Positions 48,201 through 60,200 of a stretch of DNA of 64,000 nt are shown piece after piece. The notes beneath the pieces were generated by a model that searched no databases, was not told the origin of the DNA, and worked only from the letters and a program-made list of their open reading frames with translations. Position 1 is the stretch's first letter, and the number at the start of each line of letters is the position of its first letter. The translations under genes were made by a program, and so were the position numbers. Source of the DNA: Anomalospiza imberbis. Its lineage: Eukaryota; Chordata; Aves; Passeriformes; Viduidae. The stretch is from assembly GCF_031753505.1 (NCBI RefSeq), contig NW_027099862.1, positions 62,001-126,000 on the forward strand. The letters run 5' to 3'.

Positions 48201-51200
48201 TGGGGACACGGCCACCCCACTGCCACCCCACACACTGCCGCTGCGGGGACAGGGGACAGCGTGGGGACAGCGTGGGGACACGGCCACCCCACTGCCACCC
48301 CACACACTGCCGGTGCAGGGACAGGGGACAGCGTGGGGACAGCGTGGGGACACAGCGACCCCACTGCCACCCCACACACTGCCACTGCGGGGACAGGGGA
48401 CAGTGTGGGGACAGCGTGAGGACAGCGTGGGGACACGGCCACCCCACTGCCACCCCACACACTGCCGCTGCGGGGACGGGACAGCGTGGGGACACAGCCA
48501 CCCCACTGCCACCCCACTGCCACCCCACACACTGCCGCTGCGGGGACAGGGGACAGCGTGGGGATAGCGTGGGGACACAGCCACCCCACTGCCACCCCAC
48601 ACACTGTCACTGCAGTGACAAGGAGGCAGCGTGGGGACAGCGTGGGGACACATCCACCCCACTGCCACCCCACACACTGCCGCTGCGGGGACAGGGAACA
48701 GCGTGGGGACAGCGTGGGGACACAGCCACCCCATTGCCACCCCACACACTGCCGCTGCGGGGACAAGGAGGCAGTGTGGGGACAGCGTGGGGACACAGTG
48801 ACCCCACTGCCACCCCACACACTGCCGCTGCAGGGACAGGGGATAGTGTGGGGACAGCGTGGGGACACAGTGACCCCATTGCCACCCCACACACTGCCGC
48901 TGCAGGGACAGGGGATAGTGTGGGGACACATCCACCCTACTGCCATCCCACTGCCACCCCATGCACTGCTGCTGCGGGGACACGGGGACAGCACGGGGAC
49001 ACTGCAGGGACATGGCCACCCCACTGCCACACACTGCTGCTTGAGGGGACAGCAAAGGGCAAAGGGACACTGCAGGGACACTACAGGGACATGGCCACCC
49101 TGCTTCCTCTCCAGACACCGCCTGCAGGGACACCCTGCTGGCACGGGGACACCATGGGGACACCGCCACGCCACTGCCCCATGCACTCTGCTGCTGTGGG
49201 AACGTGGGGATGGCACGGGGACATGGGACTCTGCAGGGCCATGGGGACAGCACAGAGCCAAAGGGACACCTCAGGGCCATGGCCAGCGGGACCCCACACC
49301 TGGTTCTTGTCGAGCTCGCAGTTGCGGTACTCGCTCTCGCCCTGCGCGCGGAAGGTGATGATGACGAAGCCCACGAAGATGTTCATCATGAAGAAGGCGA
49401 TGACGATGATGTAGACGATGAAGAAGATGGAGATCTCCACGCGGTAGTTGTAGATGGGCCCCTGGTTCTCGGCGTTGGCATCGATGGCCTTGTACAGCAG
49501 CCTGAGGGGGGACACGGTGATGGGGGTGTCCCCACGGGGGGTGGCAGTGCCCCCGTGCCCACCCCCAGGGACTCACGCGGGCCACCCCTCGAAGGTGGAC
49601 ACGGTGAACAGGGCCATCATCCCCGCCAGGACATTGTCGAAGTTGAAGTCGCTGTTGAGCCAGAGGCGCTCCCGGACCGACGGGTGGGACACGTCCCCGT
49701 CCTTGTACACCAGGAATGTCCCCCTGGGACAGGGACATGGGGACAGCAAGGGTGAGACACCCCCCTGGACACTGCCACCACCGACGGGTGGGACACGTCC
49801 CCATCCTTGTACACCAGGAACGTCCCCCTGGGATGAGGACACAGGGACAGCAAGGGTGAGACACCCCCCTGGACACTGCCACCACCGACGGGTGGGACAC
49901 GTCCCCGTCCTTGTACACCAGGAACGTCCCCCTGGGATGAGGACACAGGGACAGCAAGAGACATCCCCCTGGACACTGCCACTGATGGGGGGGCCACAGG
50001 GAGAGCAACAGCGGGACCCCATGGGGACACAGGGACACCACAGGGTCACAGGGACAGCAGTGGGGAGACCCAATGGGACACTGCCACCAGCAGAGGGTGG
50101 ACCATCATGGGGACACCGGTGGGGTGGGTGAGGGTCAGGATTTGAGGCGCAGGGCTCAGTTTGGGGTGTGGAGTCATTTTTGGGGGTGACGCTCACTTGC
50201 ACTCTCCCGGCGTGTGCTTGGCCTCGTCAGTGCAGCTGTAGAACTTGCCCTGGGGAAATCGGGGGGTCAGGGGGACCCTCAGCCCCCTGAGGGGGTGGGG
50301 ACCTCTCCGGGGGGGGAGGGGGGTTGGGGACCCCTCAGAGGGGGGGTGGGGACCCGCGTGGTCACCTTGAAGAGCTGCACCCCAATGCAGGCGAACATGA
50401 ACTGCAGCAGCGTGGTGACAATCATGATGTTCCCGATGGTGCGGATGGCCACGAACACGCACTGCACCACGTGCTGGGGACAGGGACCGCGGTGTCACCA
50501 GGGCAGGGGGACAGCGACAGGGACAGCAGTGTCGCCAGGGCAGGGGGACAGGGGGGACACCACATTGTGGGGACAGGGACAGCGGTGTCACCGGGGCAGG
50601 GGTGTCACCGGGGCAGGGGGACAGCGACAGGGACAGCAGTGTCACCAGGGCAGGGGGACAGGGGGACACCACATTGTGGGGACAGGGACAGCGGTGTCAC
50701 CGGGGCAGGTGGACAAGTGACGCACTGAGGCCACTGCGTGCTGCGGACACCTGTGACACCGCTACCTTGGGACACAGGGACAATGGGGACCCCTGTGCCA
50801 TCAGCAGCATTGCATGCTGGGGTCCCAGTGCTCCCAGTCCCACCAGTACAGAGTCCCAGACTCCAGCCTGCCATGGCTACTGCTGGGAGGATGCCACTTC
50901 CAGTGCTCCCAGTCCATCCCAGTGCTCCCAGCACTCCCAGTGCCTCCCAGTTGCCCACCTTGAGGCCCTTGGCCCGGTTGATGGCTCGCAGAGGCCGCAG
51001 GACACGCAGAACCCGCAGGATCTTCACCACCGAGATGGCGCTGGAGCTGCCAAGGGACACACCAGTGCTCCCAGTAATGCCCCCAGTGCTCCCAGTAACA
51101 CCTCCTGTGCCCCCCCAGTAACGCCCTCAGTGCCTCCAGCAGCACTTCACTGTTTTCCAGGGTCCCCAGCAATGTCCCCAGTGCCCCCAGTGAGGTTCCT

Positions 51201-54200
51201 TGTATCCTCCCAGTGCCACCAGTGTTGAGCCTGGCCCCTCCCAGTGCCCCCCAGCGGCATTCCCAGTGCTCCCAGTTGCCCCCAGCTCACTGCATGCCAA
51301 AGGAGATGAGGGAGACGCCGACCACCAGCACGTCCAGGAGGTTGAACCAGTTGCGGAGGAAGGAGCCTTTGTGCAGGAATCCGCCGAACACCGTCATCTG
51401 TGGGGGAACGTGAGCCCCGATGTGGGGACCCCCTGTCCCTGGGGGCACCCCAAAACCCGGGAACCCCCTCCCAAAACCCTGGGAACCACCCCTGCCAAAA
51501 TCCTGTGAACCCCCAAAAACCCTGGGGACACCCCAAACCCCAGGAACCCCCCCACCCCCAAACCCTGGGAACACCCAAAAACCATGGGAACCCCCTCCCA
51601 AAACCCTGGGGAACCCTCCCAGACCCTGGGAACACCGTCCCAAAACCCTGGGGAACACCCCCAAACCCCGGGAGCCTCCAAACACTGGGGAATTCCCCCA
51701 GACCCCAGGAAACCACTGCCAAAACCCTGGGAACCCCTTCCCAAAACCCTGGGTAGCCCCAAAACCCCCAGGAACTCCCTGAAACCCTGGGGAACCCCCA
51801 AAAACCATGGGAACTCCCAAAAACCATGGGAACCCCCCCACCCCAAACCCCAGAGACGTCCCCCGTACCTTGAGCAGGATCTCCACGGTGAAGATGGAGG
51901 TGAAGGCGTAGTCAAAGTAGCCCAGGATCTGGGGGGTGGGGTGGGGAGGGGGGAACGGGGTGACCCCAACCCCTCTCAAACCCCCCGACACCCCCAACCT
52001 CCTGGACCCCCCAAACACCCCCAGATTCCCCCTCAAGCCCTCCTTGCCCTTCCCAGCCCCCTCATTTCTGACCCCAAATCCGGGCAAGCGGATCCCACAT
52101 GGGGTGAATTCCCCCACGTCCCTCCCAGTGCCCCCAGTCCCTCCCAGTTTGCCCAGTGCGCCCAGTAGCCCACGTGGTTGCGGGGCGAGTGGGCGCGCAC
52201 GGGGTCCTCTGCGGCCAGGGAGATGCTGCTGAGGATGATGAAGACAAGGATGAGGTTGGTGAAGATGTGGTGGTTGATCAGGGCGTGGCACTTCACCCGC
52301 AGCCTGCACCAGGCACACGTCAGCTCCCAGTGCTCCCAGTGCTCCCAGTCCCCAGTGGTCCCAGTCCCCCCAGTCTGTGTCTCTAGTCCCAGTGTTCCCA
52401 GTGCTCCCAGCCCCTCCAGGCCTCCAGTCAGTGCCAGTGTTCCCAGGACCCCCAGTTCCCCATTCCCAGTGTTTCCAGTGCTCCCAGCCCCTCCAGGCCT
52501 CCAGTCAGTGCCAGTGTTCCCAGGACCCCCAGTTCCCCATTCCCAGTGTTCCCAGTGCTCACAGCCCTCCAGTCCCAGTGCTCCCAGTGCTTCCAGTTTG
52601 TGTCCCCAGTCCCTCCATGTCTGCTGTATCCCAAGTCCCCCATTGTTCTCAGGGCCTCAAGCACCGGTGCTCCCAGTGCTCCCAGTGCTCCCAATGCTCC
52701 CAGTGCTCCCAATGCTCCCAGTGCTCCCAGTGCTCCCAGTGCCACTCACGGGTTGGTGCTGCTCAACACGAAGAAGGCGCTGCCCTCGGGGATCGGGGTC
52801 ACCTTGGGCTTGGGGGCTTCCTCCAGGGACTCCAGCCGGGCCCTCCCCAGGCTGTCACGCTCCCCCCCGGCCTCCTCGTCACCTGCAAGGTACCCCATGT
52901 CCGGCCACTGTCACATCCCCTCCTCCAGGGACCCCATGTCCGGCCACTGTCACATCCCCCTCTCCAGGGACACCGTGCCCAGCCACTGTCACCTCCCCTC
53001 CTCCAGGGACCCCGTGCCCAGCCACTGTCACATCCCCTCCTCCAGGGACCCCGTGCCCAGCCACTGTCACATCCCCTCCTCCAGGGACCCCATGTCCGGC
53101 CACTGTCACATCCCCTCCTCCAGGGACCCCGTGCCCAGCCACTGTCACATCCCCCTCTCCAGGGACCCCGTGTCCGGCCACTGTCACCTCCCCTCCTCCA
53201 GGGACCCCGTGCCCAGCCACTGTCACACACCAGGGACCCCCGTGTCCGGCCACTGTCACATCCCCTCCTCCAGGGACCCCGTGCCCAGCCACTGTCACAT
53301 CCCCTCCCTCCAGGGACCCCATGTCCGGCCACTGTCACATCCCCTCCTCCAGGGACCCCGTGCCCAGCCACTGTCACATCCCCTCCTCCAGGGACCCCGT
53401 GCCCAGCCACTGTCACATCCCCTCCTCCAGGGACGCCGTGCCCAGCCACTGTCACCTCCCCTCCTCCAGGGACCCCGTGCCCAGCCACTGTCACATCCCC
53501 TCCTCCAGGGACCCCGTGCCCAGCCACTGTCACCTCCCCTCCTCCAGGGACCCCGTGCCCAGCCACTGTCACATCCCCTCCTCCAGGGACCCCATGTCCG
53601 GCCACTGTCACATCCCCCTCTCCAGGGACCCCGTGCCCAGCCACTGTCACATCCCCCTCTCCAGGGACCCCGTGCCCAGCCACTGTCACACACCAGGGAC
53701 CCCCGTGTCCGGCCACTGTCACCCCCGTCAGGGTCCCTGTGTCCAGGCACTGTCACCTCCCCAGGGACCCCCACCCCAGGCACTGCCACACCTCTGCAGG
53801 GAGCCCCAAGTTCAAGGACTGTCACCCCGCCAGGGACCCTCCATGTCACCCCGCTCTGGGAACCCCCACCCCAGGCACTGCCATCCCCCTCCAGGGACCC
53901 CACCTCATGTCACTGTCACCTCCCCCGCGACCCTGATGTTCAAGGACTGTCACACCCCCCCTTCCAGGGACCCACACATCAGGGCACTGCCACCCCCCAA
54001 TGTCCCCAGTGCCCAGGCAGGTGACACTCACCTTCCTCCACCCCTTCCTCCTCCTCCTCCTCCTCTTCCTCCTGCTGCTGATCCCCCTCAACCTGGGGAC
54101 CAGGAAGGGTGAGGGCTGTGCACACTTTGGGGGGAGGGAGGGACCCCCCCAGGACCCCCCGGTCACGGTCACCTCCCCGAGACCCCCTCACCTTCACAGC

Positions 54201-57200
54201 CACGTCCTGGCTCTCCGTCCCCGCTTCCGCCTCCCCGGCCTTGTCCCTGGGTTGGGAGAAAAGGGGCGCTCAGACAGGGGGTCCCGGGGGTCGAGCACCC
54301 CCCAGGGGGCCCAGGGGATGGATGCCCCCCCCAAATCACCCCCAAAAGCGCCCCAGGCGTCCGGGCTCACTTTTTGTCCCGCCCCGAGTTGATGTTGTCA
54401 CCGTCCGCCAGGTTGTCCACGGCGATGGCCAAGAAGACATTGAGGAGGATGTCTGAGGGGAGGGAAGGGCTCACCAGTGCTCCCAGTATCCTCCCAGTAT
54501 CCTCCCAGTGCCCTCACTCCCCCCTTCACATTCCAAGCCTCTCTCTGTCCCACCGCAGCTCATCAGTTACCCTGTGCTCCATTCCCAGTTCTGCAGCTCC
54601 CTGCTCCCAGTCCCTTTGGTGCTCACAGTGCTCCCAGTGCCCCCAGTGCTCCCAGTCCCTCCCAGTACCCCCAGTCCCTCCCAGTGCTCCCAGTCCCCCC
54701 AGTGCCCCCAGTGCTCCCAGTGCTCCCAGTGCTCTTGGTCCCTCCCAGTACCCCCAGTGCTCCCAGTCCCTCCCAGTGCTCCCAGTCCCCGCAATGCCCC
54801 CAGTGGCCCAAGTGCTCCCAGTCCCTCCCAGTGCTCCCAGTCCCCGCAATGCCCCCAGTGGCCCAAGTGCTCCCAGTCCCTCCCAGTGCTCCCAGTCCCC
54901 GCAATGCCCCCAGTGGCCCAAGTGCTCCCAGTCCCTCCCAGTGCTCCCAGTCCCTCCCAGTGCTCCCAGTCCCTCCCAGTGCTCCCAGTCCCTCCCAGTC
55001 CCTCCCAGTACCCACAGTGCTCCCAGTGCCTCCCAGTGCTCCCAGTCCCCACAATGCCCCCAGTGCCCCCAGTGCTCCCAGTCCCTCCCAGTGCTCTCGG
55101 TCCCTCCCAGTACCCCCAGTGCTCCCAGTCCCTCCCAGTGCCCAGCCTGCCCACGCACAGTTCCCGCAGATGAAGAGGATGACGAAGTAGACACAGACGA
55201 GCATCCCGGGGAACACGGGGCCGCCGTAGGCCATGATCCCATCGTACATCACCGCATTCCAATCCTCCCCCGTCAGGATCTGGGCGAGTTGGGGGTCCCC
55301 AAACACCAGGGGCACCCCAAAACCTCAGTGCCACCCCCAACCAGTGCTCCCAGTACACCGCTGCCTCCCAGTTCTGAGTGCACGGCATCACCCCGGAGTG
55401 GCTATAGGGTGGTGATGGGATGGTTTGAGGGGGGCTCATGGGTTTTGGGGTCTCCCCACAGGTTTAAGGGACCCATGAGATTCAAGGTCCCTCACTGGTG
55501 TTGGGATCTCTCACAGCTTTTAGGGTGTCCCATGGGTTTGGACGTCTCCCACAGATTCTGGGGTTCCCCATAGTTTTGGGGTCTCCTCATAGCTTTAGGG
55601 TCCCCTTGTGCATTTTGGGGTCTCCCCACAACTTTCAGAGCCTCCTTTGGGGTTTCAGGGATGCCCTGCAGGCTTTGGGGTCTCCCTGAGGTCCCCCCCA
55701 GGTTTTGGGGTACCTGGAACACGGTGAGCAGGGCCTGTGGGAAGGTGTCGAAGGTGCTGCGCTTGGTCTGGGTCTCGTCGAAGCTGAAGCGGCCCCCGAA
55801 GAGCTGCATGCCCAGGAGCGCGAAGATGATGATGAAGAGGAAGAGCAGCAGCAGCAGGGAGGCGATGGATTTCATGGAGTTCAGCAGGGACCCCACCAGG
55901 TTGCTCAGCGACGCCCAGTGCCTGCGGGACACGGGGGTTACTGGGAGCACTGGGAAGGGCTGGATGGACGGTGCAGAGCCAAAACCCGGTGGAGCTGGCC
56001 CACAGCTTGCTCAGCAATGCCCAGGGACTGGGGTTACTGGGAGCACTGGGAAGGGCTGGATGGACGGTGCAGAGCCAAAACCCGGTGGAGCTGGCCCACA
56101 GCTTGCTCAGCAATGCCCAGGGACTGGGGTTACTGGGAGCACTGGGAAGGGCTGGATGGATGGTGCAGAGCCAAAACCCGGTGGAGCTGGCCCACAGCTT
56201 GCTCAGCAATGCCCAGGGACTGGGGTTACTGGGAGCACTGGGAAGGGCTGGATGGACGGTGCAGAGCCAAAACCCGGTGGAGCTGGCCCACAGCTTGCTC
56301 AGCAATGCCCAGGGACTGGGGTTACTGGGAGCACTGGGAAGGGCTGGATGGACGGTGCAGAGCCAAAACCCGGTGGAGCTGGCCCACAGCTTGCTCAGCA
56401 ATGCCCAGGGACTGGGGTTACTGGGAGCACTGGGAAGGGCTGGATGGACGGTGCAGAGCCAAAACCCGGTGGAGCTGGCCCACAGCTTGCTCAGCAATGC
56501 CCAGGGACTGGGGTTACTGGGAGCACTGGGAAGGGCTGGATGGACGGTGCAGAGCCAAAACCCGGTGGAGCTGGCCCACAGCTTGCTCAGCAATGCCCAG
56601 GGACTGGGGTTACTGGGAGCACTGGGAAGGGCTGGATGGACGGTGCAGAGCCAAAACCCGGTGGAGCTGGCCCACAGCTTGCTCAGCAATGCCCAGGGAC
56701 TGGGGTTACTGGGAGCACTGGGAAGGGCTGGATGGACGGTGCAGAGCCAAAACCCGGTGGAGCTGGCCCACAGCTTGCTCAGCAATGCCCAGGGACTGGG
56801 GTTACTGGGAGCACTGGGAAGGGGCCAGCGCAGAGCCAACACCCCATGGTGGAGGGTGTTGCAGCATTGGGGTGCCACCAATTTGGGAGATCATGGCATT
56901 AGGACATCGCTGGCTTGGGACATCGGTGATTTGGGACATTGCAGGGCTGGGACATTGTGGTGTGGGGGCATTGGGGTGTGGGGGCACTGGGGTGTCAGGG
57001 CACTGGGGTGTCAGGGCACTGGAGAGCCACAGTGTTTGGGTGTCCTGTTGGTGTGGTACTGGGGTGTCAGGACATGGCAGTTTCCCCATGTTGGGGTGTT
57101 GTGGTGTTGTGGTGCTGGTGTGTCCCAGCTTTGGGGCATTGGGGTGGCAGGACATTGTGGTGTCGTGGTGTTGGGGTGTCCTGGTGTTGGGGCATTGGGG

Positions 57201-60200
57201 TGTCAGGACATTGTGGTGTCATGGTGTTGGGGTGTCCTGGTTTTGGGGCATTGGGGTGTCCCAGCATTAGAGTGTCCCGGTGTTGGGGTGTCCCAGTGTT
57301 GGAGAGTCCTGGTGTTGTGGCACTGGGGTGTCCCAGTGTTGGAGTATCATGGTGTTGGGGTGTCCCAGTGTTGGGGAATCCCAGTTTTGTGGCACTGGGG
57401 TGTCCCAGTGTTCGAGTGTCCTGGTGCTGGGGTGTCCCAGTGTTGGGGTATCCTATTGTCAGGGCACTGTGGTGTTCCAGTGTCGGGGTGTCCCACTGCT
57501 GTGGCACTGGGGTGTCCTGGTGTCGGGTGTCCCTGAGTTGGGGTGTCCCGGTGTCGGGGTGTCCCGCTGCTGTGGCACTGGGGTGTCCCAGTGTCGGGTG
57601 TCCCGGTATCGGGTGTCCCGGTGTCGGGGTGTCCCAGTGCTGTGGCACTGGGGTGTCCCGGTGTCGGGGTGTCCCAGTGCTGTGGCACTGGGGTGTCCCG
57701 GTGTTGGGTGTCCCGGTGTCGGGGTGTCCCGGTGTCGGGGTGTCCCGCTGCTGTGGCACTGCGGTGTCACGCCACGGCGCTGTCCCTCACCGGGTGACCT
57801 TGAAGACGCGCAGCAGGCGCACGCAGCGCAGCACGGAGATGCCGAGCGGCTCCATGGCCCCGCGCTCCACCAGCGCGGTCTCCAGCACGCCGCCGCACAC
57901 CACGAAGCAGTCGAAGCGGTTGAAGAAGCTGGCGAAGTAGCACGAGGGGCCCAGCGCGTAGAGCTTCAGCACCATCTCGGCGGCGAACAGCGACAGCAGC
58001 GCCTTGTTCGCGTACGCTGAGGGGGACACCGGGGGGACGCACCCGAGTCACCGCCCGGGGAGGGCGGTGGGGAAACACCGAGAGCGGGACGGACCCCCCG
58101 AGCTCTGGGGGTGACGGGGAGCACCGCGGGATGTCAGGGGGGTGTTGTTTGGGGGGCACTGGGAGGTGTAGGGGTACCTGAGGGTTTGGGGTGCCCTGGA
58201 GGGTGTTGGAGGATACCGAGGGGTGTGGGAGGTGTCGGGGGTACCGGAGGGTTTGGGGGGCTCTGGGGGGTGTTTGGGCTACAGGGGGATTTGAGAGGCA
58301 CTGGGGGGTGTTGGGGGGCACTGGGGGATGTCCGGGGGTACCGGAGGGTTTGGGGGGCTCTGGGGGATGTCGGGACTACTGGGGGGTTTGGGAGGCACTG
58401 AGGGGTTTGAGAGACACTGGGAGGTGTTGGGCGGCACTGAGGGCTGTTGGGGGGCACTGGAGGATGTCCGGGGCTACCGGGGGGTGCCGGGGGCCGTACC
58501 CTGTGTCTCGGTGAGCCAGGGCGGCTGCCCGTGGTGCTCGGAGGCGATGGTCAGCGTGTTGAGGAACACGAGCAGCAGCACGGTCCAGTAGAAGGACACG
58601 GATTTCACGGCCGCGCGGCAGCGCCGGCGCCACAGGCGGTTCAGGCGGCGCAGGCGGCGACTGGGGGGCAGCGGGGGGGTTTGGGGGACAGAAGGGAGGC
58701 CGGAGGGTGACAGAGACATCCCCCGCGTCACACGGGAGGAGGGGAAGGGTGTTTGGGTTTGGGGGGGAAATGAGGGGTCACGCAGAATCAGAAGAGACCT
58801 CCGAGATCACCGAGTCCAAGGCAGCCCTGACACCTCACCTAAACCAGGGCACCCAGCGCCACACCCAGGCTTTTTTGAACTCATCTTTCCGTAAAAAAAC
58901 TTTTCCTAATATCCCACCCATATTTCCCTTGGGGCAGGGTGGATTTGGGGGTAGGGAGGGACCAGGTGAGGGGGGGAATTTGGGGCGTTTTGGAAAAAGT
59001 GGATGAATTCGGGGTACAGGGTGATGGGAGGGGGTGGAGGATGTAGGAGCAGCGGGATTTTGGGGACAGAGGGGAGGTGGGGGGGTGACAGAGTCCCTGT
59101 CAGGTGGGACGGGTTGAGAGGCTTTAGGGGGGCCCCACTGCGGCCCTCCCCCCATTTTTCCACACCCCCCATTCTTCTCCTCACTCACCAGAATTTTGTC
59201 TTTGTAATTTTGCCCCTGGGGAGAGAAAAGCAGAGTTACCCCAAAATTTGGGGATTCTGGGGGAGTCCCTTGGCCATAGGGGGATATCCGGGGGGGCTTT
59301 ATAGGGGTGCTGGGGTCAGATTTGGTTGGAGGGGGCTTAGAGGATCCCTGGTTGAGGTACCTGGGGGTGATCATAGGGGTGCTGGGGTCGGTTTTGGGGT
59401 CCTGGAGGGAGTATGGAGGATCCATGGGGCTATGGAGGGGTCTCAGAGGGCTTTGAGGTGCTGTGGGGGTCAGTTCTGGGGTCTCGGGGGCATCTGGGGG
59501 TGGGGTCGCTCAGGCTATGGGTGGTTTTGGGGGGACATGGGGGGGCTATGCAAGGGTCCCAAATTGTCCTGAGGCACCGTAGGTGTCGGGTTTGGGGTCC
59601 CGGGGATCTGTGGGGTGTCGCAGGGATCCGGGGCGTGCCCCTGGGGCTGTGGGGGGATCCCGAGGGCCCCGGCAGGGTCGGGGGTGGCAGGGTCGGGGTC
59701 CCGTGTCCCCCGGGGCTCACAGGCAGCGGTCGCAGGCGGTCGGCGGCGCCTCCTCCTCCCCCACGGTCTCCGTGTTGACCGAGGTGGTCTCGCTGCCCGG
59801 GAGGCTGGCTGGGGTGGGGGCACAGGTCAGCCCGGGGGGGCTTGGGGTGCCCGGCCCCGGGGCATCTGGGGTGACTGGGGTCAGAGAATTTGGGGTGCTC
59901 AGTCCAGGGAATTCAGGGTGTCCGGGTCTGTGTTCAGGGAATCTGGGTGTGCCCAGGTCTAAAGAATTTGGGGTGTCTGGATTCCAGGAATTTGGGGTAC
60001 CCAGTCCAGGGAATTCAGGGTGTCCGGGTCTGTGTTCAGGGAATCTGGGTGTGCCCAGGTCTGAAGAATTTGGGGTGTCTGGATTCCGGGAATTTGGGGT
60101 GCCCAGTCCAGGGAATTCAGGGTGTCCGGGTCTGTGTTCAGGGAATCTGGGTGTGCCCAGGTCTGAAGAATTTGGGGTGTCTGGATTCCGGGAATTTGGG

